Origin: Auanema rhodensis
Lineage: Eukaryota; Nematoda; Chromadorea; Rhabditida; Rhabditidae
NCBI GenBank assembly: GCA_964057225.1
Contig: OZ059896.1
Span: forward strand, 15,698,501 to 15,762,500
Direction: 5' to 3'
Length of the DNA stretch: 64,000 nt
Shown: positions 54,522 through 64,000 of the stretch, one piece after another
Layout of the letters: every line of letters begins with the position of its first letter
Numbering within the stretch: position 1 is the stretch's first letter
The notes under the pieces: generated by a model
The model's database searches: none
Told to the model about the DNA's origin: nothing
What the model saw: the letters and a program-made list of their open reading frames with translations, nothing else
Made by a program: the position numbers and the translations under genes

Positions 54522-55137
54522 CTGAAGATTGGTTACTACGACAGCTAATTTCAGTTTTCATATTAGATTGTGTTACCTGGATATACATACTTAGTTAATA
54601 GCATTAGTCAAGACAACTATTGTACAGCAAAGAACATGTAAATCATAGTTTGTAAACAAAATAATGAACATAACAGTTTTGTCTGTTGTTTTATAACAAA
54701 TTGACAGAACTATTCTCTTATTGGCTAAATTCAAACGCAAATTTCAAAATTTTGATATTAACCAATGAGCGAATGCTAATATGAAATGATTATATCACAT
54801 CATAATTATTATTGTTTATTTGTTGTTAATATTGAAAATATAATTGATCACCTTAAAAATAAATATTTCGGTTCTATTATAATATTTATAATTCAATATT
54901 ATTGATTTACATAAGGTTTTCAAATAAAGAAACAATCTTTATTTGGAAATACTGTAGTGACCATGTCACTCTTCAATATATCAAAATGTTTCATATTGAA
55001 GGTCAAATAGAGGAGATATATAAGGAATTTAAATATTCTGAAAATATGAATACGGTAAGAAACATTCATATTGTAAGTTTTACTTTATTTATAAAATTTA
55101 TTAAAAATAAAATTTCTTTATATTTATAGGTTTTAAT
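54522..55137. promoter_or_regulatory. Divergent promoter region, unit 5
   Basis: Between LOV-1-like E and Thr5. The CCAAT dyad is conserved. The octamer is altered to ACGCAAAT, and one base in the inner palindrome differs (TTTTGATATTAACC). Confidence 0.5.
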
Positions 55138-55934
55138 ATGATTAATATTATTTTATTTCTTATTCACATTCAGTACAGTATTCAATGTATGCCAACAAAT
55201 TCTGATATGGGTTTGTCATTAAAGAATTGTTGAAATATTTGTCCAAAGATTTATTTAGAAACAACGACTATTCGTTATACTACAACAGTATCAGGTAATA
55301 AATGTTTCATAACGATTAGTTTTTGTTAATTTGATTTCAGTAAATCATATTCCATAAATCTGATACATGGGGCTTTTTATCCTCTTATGTATTAGATATT
55401 ATTACAATTACTATTTTCAGGAAAAGAAACAACCTTATACATGACCACAGCTGACAGTCAATTGACTACAAATGAGCACCTCTGGACTACAACTAGTTAC
55501 TGGCAATCAACAACGCATATTGATCAAACTTCTTCTATTTATGATACTTCAACATCAGGTTATTCTTAGTTTTACTATTGAACAAATAATTCTTGTAGTT
55601 TCATTTGAATGTATTAATTTGGAAAATCTTGTCAATGAATCGGATTCAGAGAACGTTGTCATACAGTATTAATTAAATATAAGTTCACATTTGCCAAATA
55701 CATAATCTATTTAGTGATGAAGGAATGGGAAAAATGATAGTTTTTTGTAAAACTGGAGACGTTATTGTAGGTTTTCAAACATCCTTACTGAGAAATTTTT
55801 TTTTTCAGGCGAATGATGGTGATATATCCGGCTTCCAACTAGATATTCGATGTTTTGATGAGAAATGGCATTTTGAAGATAGAAAGATTACTGATATTGG
55901 TTGTGAGAAGGATGGAACGAGTAGGAAAAAATGA
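55138..55934 (+). CDS. Secreted Thr-rich protein with C-terminal Cys module, copy Thr5
   Basis: Predicted exons: 55138-55210, 55259-55294, 55421-55558, 55599-55654 and 55809-55934; 429 nt, 142 residues. The first three exons match Thr1. The C-terminal module differs (SGFQLDIRCFDEKWHF, then DIGCEKDGTSRKK) and has diverged more than any other part of the array. Compared with Thr1-3 it has an extra intron, 55655-55808, with a weak GTTGTC donor and a strong poly-T CAG acceptor. The in-frame 3-nt insertion and the open frame support this exon as coding. It lies at the array edge and may represent the older form. Confidence 0.6.
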
Positions 55935-56809
55935 AAAGTTTTCCAAAATCTTTTATTTCATAATTTCGTTCCAAATTTTAGAATAAAAGTTTGAAGATTC
56001 AAAGAATAAACGATATTTATAGAGAATAGAGTAATTCATAAAATCGAAAATATGATTTCTTTAACTAAAACATCACTTAGGCACAGAATTTGGTTTCGAA
56101 AATTAACAAACAATATATAGTTATTCAATTTAACTTAAAAATGCTGTTAATTCATAAATATTAAAAGAATTATGAAGGTTATGATAAATGTTGTAACATG
56201 CAATGATGACGATGATACCAGCGACATTCCATTACATAAGGGTCCTCTACATGAGCAAACACTATAAATAGTATTATTAATAATAAGAAAATGATCAAAA
56301 TATTTATTATTCAACTATTATCTAAAGTTTTGAATTTATCGAATATTCTGTAAAGTTTCAAAACATTAAGATGACACGTGGCAGTTTGATATCTATGAGT
56401 TATTATTACAAACAGACAAATGACTTTACATAGAAGATATTATGATCAGCTGTTTCAATTAATTTGATTTTCTAGTAATTGGTCTTAGATGGAACAGAGA
56501 TTGCTTATTATTCATTAAATCTTAAAGTATTAGTTTTGACTGAAAAGACTCACAAGATCGATAGTTGATAACTCCTTGATGCAACTTCTATTGATATATT
56601 AGTTAGAATTAAGCATAATGATTAGATGTAATACATTGATCACCTGTTGTTTCAACATCATCATATGAACAAGTTCATCAATCAAGTTTATTACAATTTT
56701 TCTTCAAATACCCAATTATGATTGAATATATCAAAATTAACCATTATTTTTTACTCAAAATAATTTTGAATTTTAAACTAAGGAAACTTTAGAAGTCTTC
56801 AAAGGAAGA
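55935..56809. other. Right end of the array and transition to unique sequence
   Basis: It resembles the Thr1-3 downstream spacer but is about 500 bp longer, with extra blocks around 55980-56190 and 56240-56470 that are absent from units 1-3. Homology to the other units ends at 56693. The following 116 bp are unique and lead to the Ly6-like stop codon at 56810. No gene was recognised. Confidence 0.6.
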
Positions 56810-58867
56810 TCACTCGTCTTTGTCATGCAATTGGATTTGCAAAGGATTAACTTGACAGTCGTCTGCCATTTCAATAGATTTGTAGCTACAAATTTAAAAA
56901 TTCAGGAACATATTTGAAATAGTTTAAAGAAGAAAGCATATTTTTAACATATTCATGTATATGCATCAAGATTATTTAATATATCTTTTTATCGGAAACA
57001 GCAAGTACTGACGAACCTCATTGTGGATTCCTGTGGTTTTCCACCGGCAACCAATTGACTAAGATTAAAAGTATGACAGAATGAATGAGTTGACAATGCT
57101 CCAACAGTTGAAGAACGATTAAAGCCAAACAAGAGAATTGAACTCCAACAACCTCGGATGTAACCTTTCGCTCCTGTTCCTGTAATATCATTGGATTAGC
57201 TACAATATTTATGAATCCCTTACATATAAGGGCTATGGGAATCAAAAACAATATTCATGGATACATGTATTTCTTATAAGTACAATTACGCTTTTACATT
57301 CACTACGAAGCTTATAATTGGATGCTTGAACAGCTATGAAGCAAGAGAAGGATTAGGTCAAGTGCATGACTATAACATCATTTAGCCGAAACAACATCAA
57401 GACCATATCCTATTTGACTAATCAGTCAACTTCCGCTCACAGTATTGAACAAAATATATATTTTCAATCATTCTCTAATCATTAACTGCAGCATTACAGT
57501 AATAATACTAGAAAAAAGTTGATTTCTCCTACTCTAGTCAAGTGTTTGGCTTCTGAATTTGATTTTCTTTTGAATTGGTGGTTTCTTTGAAATACAGTAT
57601 ACTGCAAGGCCAAGATAGAAGGCGGAGCAAACGGAAAAGAGGAACGATGTCAAGATAGGAAATGTAATTCGGTCATCTGTCTTGAAGATTTGATGATGAG
57701 CAAAGAGTTAGATGTTAGATAGCCAAATATAAATCTATCTTTCTGAAATACATAAAGAGAACATTGAGTCTTTTAACTTTATAATACATTTTCTATATTG
57801 AATCAGAAAAAAAGGGACTGAAAATTGATGAATTTAAAAGACAAAAAATAGATTATATGTTATATTTGAATTAAATATATAAATTGTTATATTATATTAT
57901 TCGTCAACAGGTATAGGAGGAATAGTTGAATATTTTGAGATTGACGGATGACACTCTTTGTCAATCTTCTTCACACGTTTTGTCGCTGCAATTCGAGTCA
58001 TGACAGGGAAATATCGATGAAGTATATGTATGTGTGTAGTGAAATCATTTTTCACTTCAATAAAGAATGAATCAAATACATTAAAAAGATAATTCATATG
58101 ATAAGTTCAAAAGTTATGCAGAAGAATTTTTCTGAATGTCCTGATTCCTCTAAATATAGCTTCGCGCTTATACAATTATTATGGCACCACATGTTCAGAA
58201 TGAATGTCAGTTAAGAGTATAAATTATTATAAATATTCAATAAAAAAGAAAAAAAGTTAACAAGTTTGGAAAAGAAACAAGCATTACCTATCTTCAAATC
58301 TTCTACCATAGATATGCAATTAGAGTCATCGTCACAATGTGTTGTGGGAACATCAGATCCTCGTGCATGTGGATCTCTAGAAATCATGAAAATCATTCAC
58401 ATAAAACTATGTAAACCTGAAATTGAGGAAGTCTGAATTCAGTTTTCTCACTGTCTTCCTTAACACATCATTGCCAGCCTACCTGCAAGAGTCGGTGAAA
58501 GCTCGCGGTTCTTGATAGATTCGTGCATAACCGGCAAACTGCCATGTAGCACCATAATAACGGGACATACAGCTATAGCATTTTTGCGTTCCCGTATATA
58601 CTGAAAATTCATTTTTAATTTAAACGTAGGTCAAATAAAAGTAAAAAAAGACATATATAATCATTTCTATATTCATATCATTATGATGAAAATTATATTT
58701 GTAGTAGAAAGCACATTGAACTGATGCATTATAAAACGAATAATGTTTCAAATAAAGAAAAAAGGTATTGTTTTTGAAATTGAAATAAGAAGTATTTTAC
58801 CTCGTGGACTATAGTTATACGAGTAAACGGAAGCTAGATGTAGGATAAGAATCGGCAATTGTAGCAT
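56810..58867 (-). CDS. Ly6/quiver-like secreted cysteine-rich protein
   Basis: Predicted five exons: 58801-58867, 58483-58600, 58288-58376, 57017-57179 and 56810-56885. They total 513 nt, 170 residues, and every junction is in phase. Exon 1 encodes a signal peptide ([16 protein letters not shown]); an in-frame TGA lies just upstream, so this is the first ATG. The mature part begins [16 protein letters not shown], then [35 protein letters not shown] and DDCQVN, giving eight cysteines. This spacing resembles nematode relatives of the Ly6/uPAR (quiver/sleepless) superfamily, which are extracellular regulators. The C terminus is hydrophilic, so no GPI anchor is evident in this isoform. A TTTTTCAG acceptor at about 58914 lies 46 nt before the ATG. 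Confidence 0.75.
57534..57680 (-). CDS. Candidate terminal exon encoding a transmembrane segment
   Basis: After a CTTCAAG acceptor the frame reads [20 protein letters not shown], about ten more hydrophobic residues and a basic tail ([13 protein letters not shown]), ending with TAG at 57536-57534. A single membrane helix followed by positive charges fits the C-terminal end of a type I membrane protein. It joins in phase 0 to the exon at 57907-57985. It therefore could supply a membrane-anchored isoform of the Ly6-like gene, or belong to a gene nested in that intron. Confidence 0.4.
   Translation of the reverse strand, partial: TDDRITFPILTSFLFSVCSAFYLGLAVYCISKKPPIQKKIKFRSQTLD
57897..57985 (-). 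CDS. Candidate alternative exon in the large intron of the Ly6-like gene
   Basis: Preceded by an ATTGCAG acceptor and open for 28 codons ([20 protein letters not shown], then a Pro-rich end) to a TAA. Its entry phase fits the donor of exon 3 (58288), so a shorter isoform ending here is possible. A GTTGAC donor at about 57907 would instead splice in phase to the membrane exon at 57680. It could also be part of a separate small gene starting upstream. Confidence 0.4.
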
Positions 58868-59812
58868 TATGCATGTTCATCGTTGCTCCATCTTCCGGCA
58901 TCCACTTAAAGTACTGAAAAACGATGAGATTACTTTAAATAAAGTGTTTCCTTCATATTAATAAATATGAATAAGACATATAAATATTGAAAAATAGGTT
59001 AATCGTGTTTGTTATATGTATAGTGATTTCCAGAAGAACTAATCATTAATTTTATCAAAAGTTTATTTTTTTTTTCAACAAAGAAAACTAAAATAAAAGA
59101 ATATTTTTATACTTTGTAGAGATATATTTCATAAAAGAACTGACAGAATTTAAGAATATCACGTTAAAATATGGTTTTTGAAATGAAAGGTCAAACATAC
59201 AACTTGCAAGAGAAGAAAATGAAAGGTTAAATTGAGTTTTCGAATCAAATTACAAGTTATGAACACGATATAATACGAAATTTAGTATATATCATGTTAT
59301 AAAGCTTCCCCTACACCTAAGTTTATGTTTAGACGTATTGCGCGCGATATATAAGTTTATAATTCTTTTAAATTAGAGGGTAGGTAGAAAATGAAATAGG
59401 TAAAAATGAAAATAATTAGAAGTTGAATCAATAACGTTACGGCAAATTGGTCGACATGTTCCCCGGGAGGTATATGAGCCGTGACAAGATAGCTCACAGC
59501 GATGGGCGGAGCTAAGCTCAAGAAGACGACAGCTTCTCTTCATCAGATCGTTAGTGAACTATCCATCTTTTGCAAGATATACGATAAATTTAAGTATTTT
59601 CTTTTTGATTTCTTTTCTGTATAACAAGAATATACAGAGCACAATAAATAATAATTGAAAAATATTAAACTGAAAATATAAATTCTAATACACAGTTTTT
59701 ATTCTAAAACTCAATTAAGATTATAAATAAAGCTGATTTATGATTCAGGCGGATGTAAAGAAAACTCAAACATTTTTTTCCTTCTTTAGTAGTTTGAAAG
59801 AAAAGGAAGGGG
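58868..59812. promoter_or_regulatory. Upstream region of the Ly6-like gene
   Basis: Mostly AT-rich with no convincing exon. A GC-richer patch at 59440-59560 contains a GGGCGG box (about 59505) and CCCCGGGAGG. It stands out from its surroundings and may be a promoter or an untranslated 5' exon of the minus-strand gene. Confidence 0.3.
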
Positions 59813-59835
59813 CTTGTTTAGGAGCCGCCACCACC
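59813..59835 (+). repeat. Left terminal inverted repeat of the Merlin element
   Basis: It pairs with 60406-60428; one C/T mismatch in 23 bp. Confidence 0.8.
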
Positions 59836-60405
59836 TATTCTAACCTTATTTGCCGGTATCATTTTGCAGCAGAAGGGATGTGATTCCAATTAGGTCTAGA
59901 TTATTAATCCACCTTCTACACTACCGGTTGCTGAAGTCTATAGAGTTTCTCCAAAACTATAATATCTTGCCTAAAGAAAGATCTTGCTCCGGAGAAATAA
60001 TGAAACTAATGAGTGGAAGGCAAAGATTCCGGTAAAACCCAAACATTGATAAATGATAACCCGAAAACTTTTTAGGGTCTAAATTAAGCTAAAATACAAT
60101 AATCATGTTCATTTTTGCATGGTTCAACAACTTTCTAACTTGGAAGTTTGCCTATGAGCAGCTTGGTATTGGTTATAAGCCAACATTTGTGGATTGAACC
60201 AACTATTTAAGTGAAATTTGTACTTTCAAGCATCTGAAAACCAACGAGAAAATAGAAGGTCCAGGAAAAACTGTAGAGATTGATGAAACTTTGTAGCTAA
60301 ACGGAAATATAAAACAAGGGGGGTAATTAATCGAATTTGGGTCTTGTAGGGAAACTAAAGAATGCTTTCTCTACAGGCTAAGAATTATTCTATAGTGTTT
60401 TGTTG

Positions 60406-60428
60406 GGTGGTGGCAGCTCCTAAACAAG
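60406..60428 (-). repeat. Right terminal inverted repeat of the Merlin element
   Basis: Reverse complement of the left repeat apart from one mismatch; followed by AGCCAAATG. Confidence 0.8.
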
Positions 60429-60687
60429 AGCCAAATGAAAGAGGACATCTTTCAACCCGTTTTTTCTTTTTTCTTAAGTGTAAGTGTGAATATAACATAT
60501 ATATAATAATTAAAATAATTGTTTTAAACCTAAGATAGAGTAAACATTGAAATGAAAAAGATAATTTTAAAATTTTGTAATATAAAGCTCTTAACTTTTT
60601 CATTTTTTTTTTAAAATTAAAACACAAATATCTGAAGATATACATATATAAAAATATGTGAATAATAAAAGTTTCAAAGTGAAATTA

Positions 60688-60728
60688 ATATATAAATATA
60701 TATATATCTACATATATACATATATATG
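60688..60728. repeat. TA-rich microsatellite
   Basis: Interrupted (TA)n run with CATATATACA insertions. Confidence 0.8.
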
Positions 60729-61127
60729 GGTTCGAATAAGGGTAGTTAGATAACTATATACATAGTATATCTATTCTTGTTTTTTTTTCTTTAGAAAATA
60801 GAAAAAAAGCTTAAATATGAGTGAATGACATTGAGGAAAAAGAAGAATGTACATAAATAGTAAACCATTCAAAATTTTGCTTCTCCTGCTTGAATAGTGT
60901 TTTGAGATGACGTTATAGGATTGCAGTATACTGACGTTTACTTTTCAAAAAATTAAATTGGTCAGCGAAATAGTTAAACACAATGTATTTATATATTATA
61001 AAATATTTTATTTACATTTTTACATATATTGTTTCAATAAAATTTTTGTTGATTGATGTCGAAAATACTACACTAGATAAGTATAGATAAGTATTTAAAA
61101 AAATAAATTATATACTATATTTAGCCA

Positions 61128-61163
61128 TATATATATATATATATATATATAACTATATATATG
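61128..61163. repeat. (TA)n microsatellite
   Basis: About 36 bp of alternating TA with one AAC interruption. Confidence 0.85.
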
Positions 61164-62640
61164 TATAAGTATTGAGCTTTTACTAAAAGTGTTTGACAAC
61201 TTTGGGAACGAGGAAGGTGATCTTCCTGAGAAAAAGTAATTATAAATGAGAAGCTTTTCGTACTTGGTAATGAGTGGTGTTTTCAGGAATTCAAGTACAT
61301 ATACGCTTATTATTAAAGATTTTTTGGCAGAAAAATAAATCAGAATTTATTAAAATAAATATTAATTATAAATAAGTTCAAACAATAATATATATATACA
61401 TACTATACATTTAGATTTTTTTGTTGTTGTTCAAGATTTTATGAGAAAGGTCACTTAAGACATTTGTTTAAGACGTAGTTTTAAATGTGCTTAAATCAAC
61501 GTTAAGTTAGCTAGATCATATATGATGCAAAAGAATAGAAGATGCAATAAAACATCAAGAAGGAGACGATGAATGTCAGTATATCAATTAAAGAATTTGA
61601 AAGGATGATTAAGGAAGAAGCAAAACAGACAAATTACGCATTTAGTAATCGTTTATAGCAGCATAATTAACAACTTCAATGTTTAAAGGGAAAATAATTA
61701 TACACATACTAAGTTACGTGTTTTATAAATTAAAAATAAAATAAAAAAATAGATAGGTAAAAGGCAGATTTGAAAGAATTTTCATTTGTTCCTTTTAAAA
61801 AATCTCAAACATGAAGACATGTATGTATGCATGTATGCTTTGGTCATATCTCACTTCTCACACATTCCTCTCATTTAAATAGCATTCATGAATTTTAATA
61901 AATATTTGTTTATTATAGAAGATAATAATGCAAGAAATATGAAAGAAGATAGTTCTGAGTTTATGGATTGGACGCGTCCAATAAAAAAGAAAAAAAAAAC
62001 AAAAATGACGAACTTTATCTATTTACATATTCGCATTTTGAGAAGACCAATCCATATATTATGTTAGAATAATTTGGGAAACTTCATACATACATGTATG
62101 AATAAGAAAAATTAATATTTTCAAGAAAGATAATGAGACAATCAACGAAAATTCATGAATTTTCCTGCTTAAACTTCTGTTGTAAGTCATATATTTTTCT
62201 TCAACAAGACTATATTAAGTTCTGAACTCTAATTATGTTCATGTGTGCTTATTACCTAACGTTTCTTAATTTTTCTTTTTTTTTTAGAAAAAAAAAGTAG
62301 AAGATGAAGCCAAAAGTATTGAAGAAGAAAAATGAAACAAAAAATAGAAATATCATAGCAACGAAAATAAGTATTTTAGTTGAATTAGCTGTAATAAATA
62401 TCTAATTTTTTGAAACAAGAATAGTACTGTCTTGAGTATTAATGTGATGATTCTATTAAAATAAACAAAAATTGAAATTGAGCTGAAAAAAGTTCTTAAA
62501 AAATATGAAAATGTGGTTGTCATTCGATTAGAAAAAGAGAACAGTTGAATTGTAAATGTCAAGTATTGCTTAGAATGTCACATAAATATTTTTGGAACTA
62601 TTGAACTTTTAGAATATATATTTCATATGTTCTTAAGCAT

Positions 62641-62728
62641 CTTTCACTCTTGCTTCCTTTCTCTTCATCTTTCTCCTAATCTCCAACCACCCCTCCCACT
62701 CCTCCCTCTCACTCCCTCTCCCTCTTTT
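62641..62728. repeat. Polypyrimidine (CT-rich) tract
   Basis: Nearly 90 bp composed almost only of C and T on the plus strand with few A, including CCACCCCTCCCACTCCTCCC. It could be a promoter element (GAGA-type on the other strand) or a simple repeat. Confidence 0.7.
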
Positions 62729-63194
62729 ATATTTTATCAATAAGGTATTGTACAAAAACATATTAGTTGTTAAACAATGAACTAAATTAAATTGGCTCAA
62801 TTAACATTTGAATTTGCCGCATTTTCATTTTAAAAAAGTTCACGAAACAAAAAGGTTGTTATTTCCTCTCATTCACCATTTGCCATTTCTTTTTCACTTA
62901 TCCTCATATGTTTTCATTCAATTTTTCATTTCTTCTCATTCTTCAACTCTTTGTAAGCAGTTTTTATCTTTTTTAAAAGGTCTTTACATTCATATATTGC
63001 TTTTAGTAATTTCATTGTAACCAATATGACACAGGGGAGAATAAATAAAAAAAATAATTAGTATAATGGATAAGTGAATAGTTATTATAATACTGAAACA
63101 TGAATCTTCTTTGTTTTAAGCGGAGTTTGACTCATCTTATAGCATTTACTGGTTTTCGGAGCTCATTGTCTCGAAAAATTGTCTCAGAAAGTGG

Positions 63195-63425
63195 CAAAAA
63201 GAGTGAGAACATGTGAGAGACAATGAGAATGCGAAGAGACATAAGAGAAATATAGAGAAAAGAGAATAAGAGAAGAGTATGGTTAAACGACTTAATGCTG
63301 AGGACATAGAAGGATAAGGAAGAAACGAAGACATCAGTCTAGAGCTCATAGACATACTGCCAGATGGGCTGAGTAAAATAAGAAGAAGAGGACTGAAGAA
63401 GAAGGGAAAAAGAGAAAGAGTCAGT
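63195..63425. repeat. Purine-rich GA tract
   Basis: Plus strand rich in GAGA, AGAGA and GAAGA words over about 230 bp, immediately upstream of the candidate first exon at 63491. It may act as a GAGA-type promoter element. Confidence 0.55.
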
Positions 63426-63490
63426 ACTAAGAACTGCCATCATCTTTTCGCATGTTCTCAGGCTTCTGCTCGTTCATCGTCAGCATCTGA

Positions 63491-63573
63491 ATGCACAAGT
63501 ATGTCGATCTTGTTCAGTCGTTCATGGCAGAATATGATGACCTACACAGGCGAATTGCTAATCGAGAAAACTG
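63491..63573 (+). CDS. Candidate first coding exon of a gene running off the right edge
   Basis: The ATG at 63491 opens a frame reading MHKYVDLVQSFMAEYDDLHR, then RIANREN, followed by a GTAATT donor at 63574. An in-frame TGA directly precedes the ATG, so it is the first start. A TGTTCTCAG acceptor at 63461 lies 30 nt upstream and could be a trans-splice or 5' UTR acceptor. Charged, probably helical peptide; family not recognised. Its composition is less AT-rich than its surroundings, which supports coding. A second frame, ASARSSSASECTSM..., is also open across the same exon, so the choice of frame is not certain. Confidence 0.45.
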
Positions 63574-64000
63574 GTAATTATCTTCTATTCTACTTCGTCT
63601 GCTTTCATTTTTCTTTGGACACATTCAGCATACAAAGAAATTTCGTAGCACATTTACATAGCTTCCAATAGCTTTAAGGGTTTGAAATATGACGAATATA
63701 ATGAAAGAAAGGGGAAAATATCATGTTTTCTAGGTTTTTTTTAAATTTAAAAATAAAAAAATAAAATACTATCAGTGGTAAAGAGTTGTAATAAATGTAT
63801 ATACATATATCCATATATGGCTATATCATATAAATATTATTATACGTAAACCCTTGCCCCTGTCAAACGAAGTAATCATGTACGTATAGATAGATAGAAT
63901 CTTTTTTATCTAACTAGCTATATTATAATATTACATTAAAAGAATTTTCTTATATTACATATAATACATTGTAAATTATATAATATAAATCATTAACTAT
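63574..64000 (+). other. AT-rich sequence after the candidate first exon
   Basis: Probably intron if the preceding exon is real. It contains TATA-like runs and GATAGATAGAT, with no further exon seen before the window ends. Confidence 0.4.

Larger units (their letters stand above)
1..56693. repeat. Tandem segmental duplication, about 12-kb unit, five copies visible
   Basis: The same roughly 12-kb sequence recurs with near identity, introns and spacers included. Breaks judged by comparing copies are 7217/7218, 19391/19392, 31756/31757 and 43525/43526, with the right edge at 56693. Homology between unit 5 and the other units stops there, a few bases short of where the others continue into the LOV-1-like stop codon. 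Unit lengths are 12174, 12365, 11769 and 13168 bp; most of the variation comes from the mucin exon and from indels around the Thr-rich gene. Each unit contains one LOV-1-like gene (minus) and one Thr-rich gene (plus). The left edge lies outside the window. Confidence 0.97.
59813..60428 (+). mobile_element. Decayed, internally deleted Merlin (IS1595-type) DNA transposon
   Basis: A 23-bp terminal inverted repeat, CTTGTTTAGGAGCYGCCACC and three more bases (59813-59835, and reversed at 60406-60428), differs at one position. Inside, the plus strand encodes transposase remnants. The first, 59850-60035, contains EFLQNYNILPKERSCSGEIM. The second, about 60105-60380, contains KTNEKIEGPGKTVEIDET (VEIDET codons 60273-60290) and CRETKECFL. 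Such GPGKTVEIDE and RETK-FL motifs are typical of the DDE domain of Merlin/ISXO2-like transposases. Stops and frameshifts interrupt it, and the catalytic region beyond the first Asp is missing. At about 616 bp it is shorter than autonomous Merlin elements. No clear target-site duplication was seen. Confidence 0.78.
60429..63490. other. AT-rich noncoding stretch
   Basis: Only short ORFs without family resemblance, splice support or repeats between them. It contains the TA microsatellites, the CT tract and the GA tract listed separately, plus several poly-A/T runs (60780, 61980, 62275). No RNA gene was recognised. Confidence 0.6.

Noticed and set aside
1-56693. A CRISPR array or bacterial repeat system
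   Set aside because: Repeats are either 12-kb gene units or coding minisatellites; there are no short direct repeats with unique spacers, and spliced eukaryotic genes are present.
60385-60645. Minus-strand ORF of 86 codons overlapping the right Merlin repeat
   Set aside because: It is low-complexity Lys/Leu/Ile sequence that crosses the transposon edge; no support as a gene.
1-64000. Flatworm (schistosome) origin, suggested by the polycystin mucins and micro-exon
   Set aside because: TTTCAG acceptors, uniformly short introns, the nematode-type Ly6 protein and the LOV-1-like layout fit a nematode better. Not excluded without a database search.

Overview
The window looks like AT-rich nuclear DNA from a nematode, probably a rhabditid or Caenorhabditis-like species. 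Introns are mostly 40-50 nt with GTA/GTT donors and TTTCAG-type acceptors. The main gene family reads as a LOV-1/polycystin-1 homologue. A unique flanking gene encodes a nematode-style Ly6 protein, and small Thr-rich secreted genes ending in a short cysteine module are present. No bacterial, viral, rRNA or tRNA feature was recognised. All exon calls come from reading frames, splice signals and phase matching by hand; none has been tested with transcripts.

Positions 1-56693 are a tandem segmental duplication. Four full units (7218-19391, 19392-31756, 31757-43525, 43526-56693) follow one partial unit (1-7217); the array continues off the left edge. Each unit carries one large multi-exon LOV-1-like gene on the minus strand (about 10.7 kb), here named A (partial), B, C, D and E. 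It also carries one small plus-strand gene for a secreted Thr-rich protein, Thr1 to Thr5. The two genes lie head to head across about 0.6 kb containing a CCAAT/ATTGG dyad, so a shared bidirectional promoter is plausible. Neighbouring units meet tail to tail.

The LOV-1-like protein has a signal peptide, a Ser/Thr-rich mucin-like repeat domain, a long ectodomain and a GPS motif (His-Leu-Thr). These are followed by a first membrane segment, a PLAT domain, more membrane segments, the extracellular polycystin domain and a polycystin pore module. Copies are nearly identical outside the mucin exon. That exon differs in repeat number (about 1.52, 1.64, 1.83, 1.82 and 2.03 kb in A-E) and in repeat subtype. 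Copy E has a 1-bp deletion in it. Among the Thr-rich genes, copies 1 and 5 look intact, copy 2 has a nonsense codon, copy 3 a damaged splice donor, and copy 4 has lost its 3' half.

To the right of the array, 56810-58867 (minus) holds a five-exon Ly6/quiver-like secreted protein gene. Its large intron contains in-phase alternative exons, one of them encoding a membrane segment. At 59813-60428 lies a decayed, internally deleted Merlin (IS1595-type) DNA transposon with matching terminal inverted repeats. The remainder, to 64000, is AT-rich noncoding DNA with TA microsatellites, a CT tract and a GA tract. It ends with a candidate first coding exon (63491-63573, plus) of a gene running off the right edge.
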